A stretch of 64,000 nt of DNA from Flagellimonas okinawensis (GTDB lineage: Bacteria; Bacteroidota; Bacteroidia; Flavobacteriales; Flavobacteriaceae): NCBI RefSeq assembly GCF_029194005.1, contig NZ_JARFVA010000001.1:682001-746000 (forward strand), given 5' to 3'. The translations under genes were made by a program, and so were the position numbers. The notes beneath the pieces are model-generated. The model was not told the DNA's origin and ran no database searches. It saw only the letters and a list, made by a program, of their open reading frames with translations. Of the stretch, positions 8,053 through 16,745 are shown piece after piece; position 1 is the stretch's first letter; every line of letters begins with the position of its first letter.

Positions 8053-8775
8053 ATGCAGTACGTTTGGTTCATATGGTCCCTTATCATCCTGGCACTCTGG
8101 GCACTCCTTTTTGTGTTGAAAAAAGGGTATAGGGAAGAAATGCTCAAGATGAGTCTTATCACCATGCCCTTTGGATTGACCGAGCCCCTGTTCGTGCCGG
8201 AATATTGGCTTCCCCCCTCTTTGTTCCAATTGGCCGAAAAAACGGGTTTTGACCTGGAAAGCTTGCTGTTTTCCTTTGCGATAGGTGGGATAGGCACCGT
8301 GCTCTACAATTTGATATTTGGAAGGGTCCTTTCCAAAATCCCTTTGATCGAGCGCCATCATAAAAGGCATAATCTGCACCTATATCTTCTTTTTGTGCCC
8401 GCATTGGTCTTTGTCCCCATGGCGTTGTTCACCAAGCTTAATCCCATTTATTGTGGTGTTTTGGCCCTGCTTGCGGGTGGGTTGGCCACCCTTTATTGCA
8501 GGCCCGATCTAAAGGGAAAGGTCTGGGTGGGCGGCTTCCTGTTCACCTTGTTGTATTTTTTGTATTTCGGGAGCATACTTCCCTTCTACCCCCAATACGT
8601 CGATCTGTACTGGAACCTGGACAATCTTACCGGTATCCTTGTTTTCGGCATTCCCATGGAAGAGCTATGGTTCGCTTTCACTTTTGGAATGTACTGGTCC
8701 GGTTTGTACGAACACCTATTCTGGAGAAAAACCGTGAAATCCGAAACCCTATCCATTGACCCAAACCCTAATTGA
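8053..8775 (+). CDS. Polytopic membrane protein resembling lycopene-cyclase domain (CrtYc/d type)
   Basis: 240 residues with about six to seven membrane spans. A segment near the C-terminus (GIPMEELWFAFTFG) has the P-x-E-E pattern seen in heterodimeric-type lycopene cyclases, and an earlier segment (TEPLFVPEYW) lies where the first half would carry its acidic residue. A pigment function is not required by context: the gene sits between metal-related membrane proteins and an NADH dehydrogenase. Treat the family as likely, the reaction as unproven. Stop codon lies 2 bp before the next ATG at 8778. Confidence 0.6.
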   Translation: MQYVWFIWSLIILALWALLFVLKKGYREEMLKMSLITMPFGLTEPLFVPEYWLPPSLFQLAEKTGFDLESLLFSFAIGGIGTVLYNLIFGRVLSKIPLIERHHKRHNLHLYLLFVPALVFVPMALFTKLNPIYCGVLALLAGGLATLYCRPDLKGKVWVGGFLFTLLYFLYFGSILPFYPQYVDLYWNLDNLTGILVFGIPMEELWFAFTFGMYWSGLYEHLFWRKTVKSETLSIDPNPN

Positions 8776-8777
8776 AC

Positions 8778-10145
8778 ATGGACACAACAAATTGCGACAC
8801 ATCAAAGATAATCTGTCTACCAGAGCCGGGTATGCCCCGGATAGTGGTCATTGGCGGTGGTTTTGCCGGACTGGCCTTGGCAAAGGAATTGAAAAACAAG
8901 AAGGTTCAAGTGGTCCTATTGGACAAAAACAACTTTCATGCGTTTCAGCCTTTATTGTACCAAGTGGCAACGAGTGCCCTGGAACCGGACAGCATAGTTT
9001 TCCCATTCAGAAAGCAGTTCAATGGCTTCAAAAACCTAGTGTTCCGATTGGCGGAAGTATCAGAAATCCAACCTTTGTCCAATACGGTAGTGACCGACAA
9101 GGGGGCCGTTTCCTATGATTACCTGGTTTTGGCCACTGGGACAACGACCAACTTTTTTGGTATGGAAAGCGTTGCTAGGAACAGTTTGGGCATGAAGGGC
9201 ATACGTGATGCCCTCAACATCCGGCATTTGATGCTGCAAAATCTGGAGCAGGCCGCCATTACCTGTGATGGGGAGGAACGCGATGCCCTCACCAATTTTG
9301 TCATCGTGGGCGGCGGTCCGGCCGGGGTTGAAATGGCAGGGGCCTTGGCCGAATTTCGTAGATACATCCTGCCAAAGGACTATCCAGAGTACCCATCCTC
9401 CACCATGGAAATCTACTTGGTGGAAGCCCTTGACGAACTATTGGGCACCATGTCGGACAAGGCCTCCACCAAGACACTGGCCTATTTAAGGGAACTTGAG
9501 GTAAACGTACTGTTCAACGAATCGGTAAGTGGGTATGACGGTAGTGTGGTCACCACAAAAAGTGGAAAGGAGATCAAGGCAAAAAACCTCATATGGACCG
9601 CAGGGGTGCAGGGGCAGTTCCCCAAAGGCATTGCCCCTGATAAAGTGGTAAAGGGCAACCGGCTCAAGACCGATCCCCATTTACATGTTGAGGGGTATGG
9701 GAATATTTTTGCCATTGGGGACATAGCCGCCTTGATCGGGGAAACGACTCCCAAAGGGCATCCCCAAGTGGCGCAGGTAGCCATCCAACAAGGCAGGTAC
9801 CTTGGGCGGTCTCTTTGGGCCACCCTTCATGGAAAACCAACAAAACCCTTTTCCTACAAAGACAAGGGATCATTGGCCACAGTGGGCAAGCGCAAGGCCG
9901 TCGCCGATTTGGGCAAATTCAGGTTTGGCGGGTATCCCGCCTGGCTATTGTGGTCCATCGTTCACCTTATGTCCATCAGTGGTTTTAGAAATAGAATCCT
10001 GGTCGGTTTGAACTGGGCCGCAAGTTATTTCACCTATGAAAAGGGCAACCGTTTGATTATAAGGAATTTTAGCCCTCCAGACCAAGGCCCACCTAAAAAA
10101 TCCAGAACGGGAAACTTCGGGAACCATAAAGAAAAAGTCCAATGA
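8778..10145 (+). CDS. ndh: Type II NADH:quinone oxidoreductase (FAD-dependent, NDH-2)
   Basis: 455 residues. Two Rossmann dinucleotide motifs: GGGFAG (26-31) for FAD, and GGGPAGVEMAG about 150 residues later for NADH; an FAD-closing motif around FAIGDIAA; and C-terminal hydrophobic helices (WLLWSIVHLMSISG) for membrane attachment. It passes electrons from NADH to quinone without pumping protons. The ATG at 8778 is preferred over an in-frame TTG at 8772. Its stop overlaps the ATG of the small gene at 10142 (ATGA). In this block it could keep the quinone pool reduced under metal stress (inference). Confidence 0.9.
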   Translation: MDTTNCDTSKIICLPEPGMPRIVVIGGGFAGLALAKELKNKKVQVVLLDKNNFHAFQPLLYQVATSALEPDSIVFPFRKQFNGFKNLVFRLAEVSEIQPLSNTVVTDKGAVSYDYLVLATGTTTNFFGMESVARNSLGMKGIRDALNIRHLMLQNLEQAAITCDGEERDALTNFVIVGGGPAGVEMAGALAEFRRYILPKDYPEYPSSTMEIYLVEALDELLGTMSDKASTKTLAYLRELEVNVLFNESVSGYDGSVVTTKSGKEIKAKNLIWTAGVQGQFPKGIAPDKVVKGNRLKTDPHLHVEGYGNIFAIGDIAALIGETTPKGHPQVAQVAIQQGRYLGRSLWATLHGKPTKPFSYKDKGSLATVGKRKAVADLGKFRFGGYPAWLLWSIVHLMSISGFRNRILVGLNWAASYFTYEKGNRLIIRNFSPPDQGPPKKSRTGNFGNHKEKVQ

Positions 10146-10312
10146 AGCGGAAACCAATATCCTATGATGTGATCAAAGGGAGGCTGATTTTTGAAAGAAA
10201 GGCCTTCCATGGACCCTTCAGGGGTAGCATCCAATTTTTGAACAACGTCCAATGGATATATCTGGACGACACGACCACAATTGCAGAACACATAAAACCC
10301 TATGAGCCATGA
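10142..10312 (+). CDS. Small conserved-looking protein of unknown function (56 aa)
   Basis: 56 codons from ATG 10142 to TGA 10312. Both ends form 4-bp ATGA overlaps, with the NADH dehydrogenase stop upstream and the universal stress protein start downstream. Such double coupling strongly supports a real gene. The product is basic at the N-terminus (MKRKP), has no signal peptide or membrane segment, and contains aromatic residues (VQWIYLDD). No family recognised. Confidence 0.6.
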   Translation: MKRKPISYDVIKGRLIFERKAFHGPFRGSIQFLNNVQWIYLDDTTTIAEHIKPYEP

Positions 10313-11139
10313 ACAATATTCTAGTACCCACCGACTTTTCCAAAAACTGTGAAAAAGCAGCACAATTGGCCTTGGAAATGGCCAAGGCATACCAATCCGA
10401 GATCCATTTTTTGCACCTTATGAAAACACCCGTGGATTGGATAAAGCTGGATAAGGAAAAGGAAAAGCGCTATCCGGAGACCCTTAAACAGATCGGCAAG
10501 GCCAAAGCCGCCTTACGGGAGTTGGAAAAAACGGCCGAACGGAAGGGACTGAAGTGCCGGACCTTTCTTCAGTTTGATGCCGGACAAGCAGATATCCTGG
10601 AGCATTCGGGACATTTTCACCATGACTTCATCATTACCGGGAGCAGCGGTACCAAAGGAGTCGTTCGCGAATTGACGGGAAGCAATGTGGAACAAATTGT
10701 ACGAAAGGCCCATGTCCCCGTTATCGTTGTAAAGGATGAAAAGCTACACTTTCCCTTCAAGAACATCGTGTTCGTTTCGGACTTTGAGGAAGATTGCAGC
10801 CAAGCCTTCGAGAAGGTCATCTCCATTGCCAAAAAATGCAATGCCCGGATACACTTCTTGCGCATCAATACCGAAACCGACCACAACAGTATCCGATTGG
10901 GCCTGTCCCCCATTGAAAATTTGCTGAAGAAATTCCCGGGATTGGAAAACTATGCGCTGGCGGTCTATAATGAACCTTCCGTTGAAACGGGGATCAATAC
11001 CTTTGTTGCACAGCATCCCATTGATCTTATCGCCATGGTCACCCACGGCAAAACAGGGTTTTTAAGCCTGTTCCGAACCAGTATTGCCGAGGGCGTCACC
11101 AACCATGCGTCCTTGCCCGTAATGACCTTACACCTCTAA
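10309..11139 (+). CDS. Universal stress protein, two Usp domains in tandem
   Basis: 276 residues. Domain 1 (about 1-145) starts with ILVPTDFSKNC and contains the ATP-binding loop pattern G-x2-G-x9-G-S within GSSGTKGVVRELTGSN. Domain 2 (about 150-276) starts with KNIVFVSDF and ends with THGKTGFLSLFRTSIAEGV, a shorter version of the same loop. Cytosolic stress or survival protein of the tandem type common in Bacteroidota. Starts inside an ATGA overlap with the 56-residue gene; next gene begins 3 bp after its stop. Confidence 0.9.
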   Translation: MNNILVPTDFSKNCEKAAQLALEMAKAYQSEIHFLHLMKTPVDWIKLDKEKEKRYPETLKQIGKAKAALRELEKTAERKGLKCRTFLQFDAGQADILEHSGHFHHDFIITGSSGTKGVVRELTGSNVEQIVRKAHVPVIVVKDEKLHFPFKNIVFVSDFEEDCSQAFEKVISIAKKCNARIHFLRINTETDHNSIRLGLSPIENLLKKFPGLENYALAVYNEPSVETGINTFVAQHPIDLIAMVTHGKTGFLSLFRTSIAEGVTNHASLPVMTLHL

Positions 11140-11142
11140 GCC

Positions 11143-12000
11143 ATGGCCAAATCCGTTAACCTTATCAAACATTCGGGCGATGTAGTCCCGTTCGATCGTA
11201 AAAAACTGATCCATTCCTTACAACGTGCCCGCGCAAGCGATGTACTCATACAACAAATTGTGGAGCAAGTCGAGCACCAGATCCAGGATGGCATGACCAC
11301 AAAAAAAGTATATCAGCTGGCCTTTACAATGCTTCGGAAAAAGTCCCGTGTGAGTGCCTCTAGATACAAGCTCAAAAAAGCATTGATGGAATTGGGCCCC
11401 TCCGGTTTTCCCTTCGAGAAATTGGTCGGTGAACTCATGGGGCGCGAAGGATTCTCCACCCAGGTAGGTGTCATAGTAGCGGGCAATTGCGTACAGCACG
11501 AAGTGGATGTCATAGCCCAAAAGGAAAATGTACATTATATGATCGAATGCAAATACCACAGTGACCAAGGCCGGTTTTGCAATGTCAAGACCCCTTTGTA
11601 TATCCATTCCCGCTTTCTGGATGTGGAAAAGCAATGGGTCCGCCAAAAGGGACATGGTGCCAAACTCCATAAAGGTGGGGTGTACACCAATACCCGGTTG
11701 ACCACTGACGCCATCCAATATGGGAACTGTGTTGGATTGCTCCTGTGCAGTTGGGACCATCCGAACGGAAACGGACTCAAGGATAGAATAGACAAGGCGG
11801 GTCTTCATCCCTTGACCGCCTTGACGACCCTTACCAAAGGGGAAAAAACAAAATTACTGGATAAGGGCATCGTCCTTTGCAAGGACATCCACGAAAACCC
11901 AATGTTGTTGGATGACATGGGAATCTCCAGATCCCGGCAAAAAAACATCTTGAACGATTCAAGGGAATTATGCAAAACCCATAGTCATGGACCTAGATAA
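11143..12000 (+). CDS. ATP-cone domain fused to Mrr-like restriction-endonuclease fold
   Basis: 285 residues in three parts. Residues 4-85: ATP-cone (VVPFDRKKLIHSLQRA), the nucleotide-sensing domain known from ribonucleotide reductases and NrdR. Residues 88-170: Mrr-type PD-(D/E)XK nuclease fold, with EVDVIA (Asp122) and ECK (Glu135, Lys137) as the expected catalytic D...ExK residues. Residues 225-280: a helix-hairpin-helix-like tail (LTTLTKGEKTKLLDKGIVLCKDI). A DNA or RNA nuclease gated by ATP/dATP is the natural reading (inference). It overlaps the downstream RNase gene by 14 bp, so the two are coupled. Confidence 0.8.
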   Translation: MAKSVNLIKHSGDVVPFDRKKLIHSLQRARASDVLIQQIVEQVEHQIQDGMTTKKVYQLAFTMLRKKSRVSASRYKLKKALMELGPSGFPFEKLVGELMGREGFSTQVGVIVAGNCVQHEVDVIAQKENVHYMIECKYHSDQGRFCNVKTPLYIHSRFLDVEKQWVRQKGHGAKLHKGGVYTNTRLTTDAIQYGNCVGLLLCSWDHPNGNGLKDRIDKAGLHPLTALTTLTKGEKTKLLDKGIVLCKDIHENPMLLDDMGISRSRQKNILNDSRELCKTHSHGPR

Positions 12001-13363
12001 AACAAACATTCATTTTTTGGGGGCGTCAGGTACGGTCACCGGCTCAAAATATCTTTTGGACACAGGAGACAGAAAAATACTGGTGGATTGTGGACTGTTC
12101 CAGGGACTGAAGGAACTGCGCCTTAAAAACTGGGAATATCCACCCGTAACGGTTTCGGAAATAGATGTGGTATTGCTCACCCATGGCCATATGGACCATA
12201 CGGGATATCTTCCCCGATTGGTGAAACAGGGATTCAATGGGTCCATTTATGGAACATATCCCACCTTGGACATCACAAAGATCATTTTAAACGACACTGC
12301 CAAAATACAAGAGCAGGAAGCCGAACGTGCGAATAAGGAGGGCTATTCGAAACACCGTCCTGCCCAACCTCTCTACGACCTAAAGGATGTGGAAAAGACC
12401 CTTCCGCATTTCAAGGGGGTTCCCCAATCCCAATGGATTACCCTATTCGATGGCATAAGGGTACGGTTCCAATACAACGGACACATCCTGGGAGCCACAC
12501 ATATCGACTTGGATATACACGGAAAGCGCTTTGTTTTTTCAGGGGATATTGGAAGAACCAAGGACCTATTGCTTTACCCACCCCTAAAACCGAGAAAGGC
12601 CGATGTGCTTTTCATTGAATCGACCTATGGTGGAAGGTTCCATCCCGATGAGGCGGAAGCCCTCCCCTTGATCGAAAAATTGGTCCAGGACACCATAGCC
12701 AGGGGCGGTAGCCTTTTTATCCCCAGCTTCTCGGTAGAACGGGCCCAGCTCATGATGCTCATTTTTTGGAGGTTGCTGAAGGAGGGCAAAATCCCCAAGG
12801 TCCAAATGATCATGGACAGTCCGATGGGTACCGATGTATTGGAGCTTTTCCATCGTACAAGGGATTGGCACAAGTTGGAAGACCATGAATGTGATGAGAT
12901 GTGTTCCCACTTCAACGTGGTAAGCAGCTATCGTGAAACCATGGAGCTGCGTATGGACCATAGCCCCAAAATCGTCATTGCGGGAAGCGGGATGCTAACC
13001 GGGGGGAGAATGCTCAACTATTTAGAGACCCAGGCCCCAAACCCGAACAATACCTTGCTTTTTGTAGGGTATCAGGCCGAGGGTACCCGGGGCAGAAAGC
13101 TGTTGGAAGGTGAAAAAGAACTAAAAGTATATGGAAAATGGGTGCCTTTCAACATGCAGGTCTGCGAGGTCGAAGGCCTATCGGCACATGCGGACCATGA
13201 GGAACTCCTGGGCTGGATGGACAGGATGGCCAATGCACCGGAACGGATATTCATCGTCCATGGGGAAAAGGATGGTGCCATCGCCCTACAAAGGGGCATC
13301 AAGGAAACCTATGGTTGGGAGGCCGAGATCCCACAATTATATCAAATCGAAGAAATCGCATAG
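11987..13363 (+). CDS. MBL-fold beta-CASP ribonuclease
   Basis: 458 residues. Metallo-beta-lactamase core with HGHMDH (66-71) for two-zinc binding, a beta-CASP insert, and the C-terminal RNA-specificity motifs (SGMLTGGRML, then GLSAHADHEELL). Members cleave RNA as endo/exonucleases in the cytosol; this one is of the shorter bacterial class lacking KH domains. The first 14 bp overlap the ATP-cone/Mrr gene and the next gene follows 3 bp later, so a single operon runs through. Confidence 0.92.
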   Translation: MDLDKTNIHFLGASGTVTGSKYLLDTGDRKILVDCGLFQGLKELRLKNWEYPPVTVSEIDVVLLTHGHMDHTGYLPRLVKQGFNGSIYGTYPTLDITKIILNDTAKIQEQEAERANKEGYSKHRPAQPLYDLKDVEKTLPHFKGVPQSQWITLFDGIRVRFQYNGHILGATHIDLDIHGKRFVFSGDIGRTKDLLLYPPLKPRKADVLFIESTYGGRFHPDEAEALPLIEKLVQDTIARGGSLFIPSFSVERAQLMMLIFWRLLKEGKIPKVQMIMDSPMGTDVLELFHRTRDWHKLEDHECDEMCSHFNVVSSYRETMELRMDHSPKIVIAGSGMLTGGRMLNYLETQAPNPNNTLLFVGYQAEGTRGRKLLEGEKELKVYGKWVPFNMQVCEVEGLSAHADHEELLGWMDRMANAPERIFIVHGEKDGAIALQRGIKETYGWEAEIPQLYQIEEIA

Positions 13364-13366
13364 ACC

Positions 13367-14869
13367 ATGGAACCCAATTCAAACACCTTAACATACAAAC
13401 ACCTTGGCATATACACCCAAAATGAAAATGTGGTGTACATGCGGTATGATTGCCACGTCTGTAAATCGGAAGGATTCGAAGCCCTTGTCCGGATAAGGGT
13501 CTCCAAGGCACCCCGTTCCATTGTGGCAAGCCTGAACGTGGTAAGTTCGAACATGCTCTTACCCGGTGAGATCGGTCTGTCCGATGCTGCGGCCCAGAAA
13601 CTGGACGTTTCCGAAAACGACCTGTTGCACGTCTCCCATTTGGAGCCCATAGCGTCCCTTGGCCATGTCAGGGCAAAGATCTACAACAACAAACTCGACC
13701 GTGAGGCCTATGGGCATATCATTACGGATATCCTTGCGGGGGACTATTCCAACATCCACCTGTCGGCCTTCATCACGGCCTGTGCCGGTGACCGTATGGA
13801 CTTGGATGAGATCACCGACCTGACCAAGGTCATGATCACCTCGGGCAAAACCCTGGACTGGAACCAAAGCATCATCGTCGATAAGCATTGCATCGGTGGA
13901 CTTCCCGGCAACCGCACGACTCCCTTGGTGGTGGCCATGGTCACCGCATATGGACTAACGATGCCCAAAACATCCTCAAGGGCCATCACCTCCCCGGCAG
14001 GTACTGCGGACACCATGGAGGTCATGACCAACGTTACGCTTTCATCGGATGAAATAGAGCGGGTCGTAAACCAGGAAGGAGGCTGTTTTGTGTGGGGCGG
14101 AACAGCGCAACTGAGCCCTGCGGACGATGTGCTCATCAAAATTGAAAAGGCCTTGGATATCGATAGTGAAGGGCAACTTATCGCCTCGGTCCTATCCAAA
14201 AAAGCGGCCGCAGGCTCCACCCATGTGGTCATAGACATTCCTGTGGGCGAGACCGCCAAGGTTCGAAGCATGGAGATGGCCCAAAAACTTCAGAGGGATA
14301 TGGAGGCGGTCGGCAGGGCCGTTGGCCTCACGGTAAAGATTGTGATAACGGACGGTACCCAACCTGTGGGAAGGGGCATAGGACCATCCCTGGAGGCCAT
14401 GGATGTGCTCAGTGTGTTGAAAAATGAGGCCAAGGCCCCACAGGACCTAAAGGAACGTGCTGTTTTATTGGCAGGCGAACTGTTGGAACTTTCAGGAAAG
14501 GTGGTGTCAGGGGAAGGCAACAGAAGAGCACTTCAAGTATTGGAATCGGGAAAGGCCTACGATAAATTCATTTCCATTTGTGAAGCCCAGGGACGTTTCT
14601 CCCTCCCCGTCCCGGCACCCCATACCTTGGAGGTCAAAGCTGAAAGATCAGGTGTCCTACACCACATTGACAACAGAAAAATTGCCAAGCTCGCCAAGCT
14701 TTCAGGGGCGCCCCGGGCCAAATCCGCAGGGATTTCACTGTACGTCCGTTTGGGGGACCGTATAACAAAGGGCCAAACCCTTTATACCCTGCATGCGGTA
14801 ACAGAGGGTGAACTACGATATGCACTGGACTATAAAAACGATCATGAAGACATCATAACCATCCTATAA
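13367..14869 (+). CDS. AMP phosphorylase-type enzyme (thymidine phosphorylase family)
   Basis: 500 residues, the length of archaeal AMP phosphorylase rather than the 440-residue thymidine phosphorylase, with an extra N-terminal domain (about 1-85). Diagnostic segments are DKHCIGGLPGNRTTP (phosphate site), KTSSRAITSPAGTADTMEV, and FVWGGTAQLSPADD. In archaea the enzyme converts NMP plus phosphate to base plus ribose-1,5-bisphosphate. The next gene encodes a PRPP-synthetase-type enzyme, so the pair may recycle nucleotides through ribose phosphates; no RuBisCO or R15P isomerase is in the window. The pathway assignment is inference. Confidence 0.88.
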   Translation: MEPNSNTLTYKHLGIYTQNENVVYMRYDCHVCKSEGFEALVRIRVSKAPRSIVASLNVVSSNMLLPGEIGLSDAAAQKLDVSENDLLHVSHLEPIASLGHVRAKIYNNKLDREAYGHIITDILAGDYSNIHLSAFITACAGDRMDLDEITDLTKVMITSGKTLDWNQSIIVDKHCIGGLPGNRTTPLVVAMVTAYGLTMPKTSSRAITSPAGTADTMEVMTNVTLSSDEIERVVNQEGGCFVWGGTAQLSPADDVLIKIEKALDIDSEGQLIASVLSKKAAAGSTHVVIDIPVGETAKVRSMEMAQKLQRDMEAVGRAVGLTVKIVITDGTQPVGRGIGPSLEAMDVLSVLKNEAKAPQDLKERAVLLAGELLELSGKVVSGEGNRRALQVLESGKAYDKFISICEAQGRFSLPVPAPHTLEVKAERSGVLHHIDNRKIAKLAKLSGAPRAKSAGISLYVRLGDRITKGQTLYTLHAVTEGELRYALDYKNDHEDIITIL

Positions 14870-14885
14870 AACTTAAACAACACCT

Positions 14886-15779
14886 ATGGAAACCATTTTG
14901 TTCAGTCTACCCGGAAATGAAGAGCTCACTGCCCTTATGGCCAAGCAAATGAATGCCGAAGTGGGAAGGGCCATCTTGAGGAAATTCCCCGACGGGGAAT
15001 CCTACACACGCATCCTTTCAAAGGTGGAAGGCAAGTGTGTTGTCCTGGTATGTACCCTTCACGAACCGGATGAGAAACTGTTGCCCCTCTATTTTTTAAG
15101 CCACACCGCCAAGGCACTCGGGGCAAAGTGTACCTGTTTGGTGGCCCCCTATCTCGCCTATATGCGACAGGATACGATCTTTCAGGAAGGGGAAGGTGTG
15201 AGCGCTGCATTTTTCGGAAAGTTGGTTTCGGGCTTTGCCGATAGCATGGTCACGGTGGATCCCCATCTGCACAGGATCACCTCCTTGGGCAAGGTCTATA
15301 CCATCCCCAACAAGGTCATCCCCGCGGCCGACAACATATCCAAGTGGATAACGGAACATATCAAAGATCCGGTATTGATCGGCCCCGATTCAGAAAGTGA
15401 GCAGTGGGTCTCGGAGGTCGCCAAGAATGCCGGTGCCCCATTTACCGTATTGCAAAAGATTCGCCACGGCGATCGGGACGTGGAAGTTTCGGTCCCCGAA
15501 ATAGATACCTACAGGGATGCCACCCCGATCTTGGTGGATGATATCATATCCACGGCACGAACCATGATCGAGACTGTCGGCCATCTTAAAAATGCGGGCA
15601 TGAAACCACCAGTTTGTATCGGTGTCCACGCGGTATTCTCGGGCAATGCCTATGGTGACCTATTGGCCGCCGGGGTCGGGAATGTGGTGACCTGCAATAC
15701 CATCCCCCACCCATCGAATGCCATCGATTTGAGTGGTATATTGGCAAGTGAAGTACAAAAAATGATGCATCACTTATGA
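14886..15779 (+). CDS. Ribose-phosphate pyrophosphokinase-like protein
   Basis: 297 residues, slightly shorter than canonical PRPP synthetase. Seen: RKFPDGESYTRI (ATP/ribose region), PYLAYMRQD, the DPHLHR catalytic segment, and the PRPP loop ILVDDIISTARTM. Catalyses ribose-5-phosphate + ATP to PRPP + AMP in the canonical family; because it follows an AMP phosphorylase, another ribose phosphate could be the true substrate (inference). The stop overlaps the next ATG by 4 bp. Confidence 0.87.
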   Translation: METILFSLPGNEELTALMAKQMNAEVGRAILRKFPDGESYTRILSKVEGKCVVLVCTLHEPDEKLLPLYFLSHTAKALGAKCTCLVAPYLAYMRQDTIFQEGEGVSAAFFGKLVSGFADSMVTVDPHLHRITSLGKVYTIPNKVIPAADNISKWITEHIKDPVLIGPDSESEQWVSEVAKNAGAPFTVLQKIRHGDRDVEVSVPEIDTYRDATPILVDDIISTARTMIETVGHLKNAGMKPPVCIGVHAVFSGNAYGDLLAAGVGNVVTCNTIPHPSNAIDLSGILASEVQKMMHHL

Positions 15780-16426
15780 AAAAACAAGGTTTTTTGTTAT
15801 TGTTCCCATTCCTGATGTTCGCTCTCACCGCGAACGGACAGACGGACATGCTTATCGGCCAAATTTCAGGCCGATCCATCGTACGGGAAAATTTTGATGG
15901 CCAAGGAGCATTGCTCAACAAACAAACGTTCAAAGTCGGCGCGATCATGGAGAAAAATGGCAATTATGCCATTAAGGTGGTCGCACAAATGTTCGATAGG
16001 GACAACGAACCGACCGACACCTACTCCACCCTCTATAGCTGCAAGCCCGATCAGGCCAGTATGATGGTCATGGCCTTCCCGTTTTCCGACCCAGGTTCAA
16101 AGGAGACCGAGATCAACGCCACATCCACGGGATTCAAGGGGCTGTATGACTTGGACCACCTTGGGGACATTGAGATGAAGTTGACCTTTGATTCGGGCCT
16201 TTTGAACTTTTTTGGATCCAAGAGCCTGATACGGATCTACGGGCGGACTTGGGACAACGGGCAAAATGAACTTGATTCAAAAATCGAGATCAAGGCCTAT
16301 GCCCTGGGCATACGGATAAAACAACTCCACTATACCGTCAAGGAGGAATTGAACGAGGACGGTTTATTGAAATTTCAGAAATTTACCGAAGAGGACCAAA
16401 GTTATTTCACGATGACCTATAATTGA
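15776..16426 (+). CDS. Secreted protein resembling TapB/DUF3108-like family
   Basis: 216 residues; signal peptide 1-22 (ending ANGQ), then a beta-rich body without cysteine pairs or membrane segments. Repeated short strands and the closing segment KFTEEDQSYFTMTYN recall DUF3108/TapB-like periplasmic or outer-membrane-associated proteins. Role unknown. ATG overlaps the stop of the PRPP-synthetase-like gene (ATGA 15776-15779), placing an exported protein inside an otherwise cytosolic nucleotide operon. Confidence 0.6.
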   Translation: MKKQGFLLLFPFLMFALTANGQTDMLIGQISGRSIVRENFDGQGALLNKQTFKVGAIMEKNGNYAIKVVAQMFDRDNEPTDTYSTLYSCKPDQASMMVMAFPFSDPGSKETEINATSTGFKGLYDLDHLGDIEMKLTFDSGLLNFFGSKSLIRIYGRTWDNGQNELDSKIEIKAYALGIRIKQLHYTVKEELNEDGLLKFQKFTEEDQSYFTMTYN

Positions 16427-16432
16427 AAGCCC

Positions 16433-16726
16433 ATGAAAAATTACGATACCCTTTCAGAAGCCATATCCGATTTACAGGCAAAGGGCTATACCTATGATTT
16501 TAACCTCAAGCCCCATTGCCTGGAATGCGCTTCCCTTAAAATCGAAATTCGACCGGAGGACTTTAAGGTCGACCAGACCCATCGTTTTGAGGGGATGAGC
16601 AGCACCGATGACAACAGCGTGCTGTACGCCATATCCTCCAAGGATGGCATCAGGGGCATCCTGGTGGATGCCTATGGCGTCTATGCCGAAAACATTTCTG
16701 AAAAAATGAGAAAAAAATTACGATAA
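16433..16726 (+). CDS. Small conserved protein, often mislabelled phosphoribosylpyrophosphate synthetase
   Basis: 97 residues, cytosolic, no signal peptide. Seen: YDTLSEAISDLQAKGYTYDF at the N-terminus, a CLEC pair (Cys-x2-Cys) in the middle, and VLVDAYGVYAE-like ending. Bacteroidota homologues are commonly annotated as phosphoribosylpyrophosphate synthetase, but the protein is far too short for that reaction and lacks a PRPP loop. True role unknown. It lies 6 bp after the secreted protein and 19 bp before the P-type ATPase. Confidence 0.65.
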   Translation: MKNYDTLSEAISDLQAKGYTYDFNLKPHCLECASLKIEIRPEDFKVDQTHRFEGMSSTDDNSVLYAISSKDGIRGILVDAYGVYAENISEKMRKKLR

Positions 16727-16745
16727 CCCATAAAAAGGACCGATC

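Noticed and set aside
16433..16726. Calling the 97-aa protein a phosphoribosylpyrophosphate synthetase
   Set aside because: Too short and without the PRPP loop or ATP site; the real synthetase-like gene is at 14886-15779.
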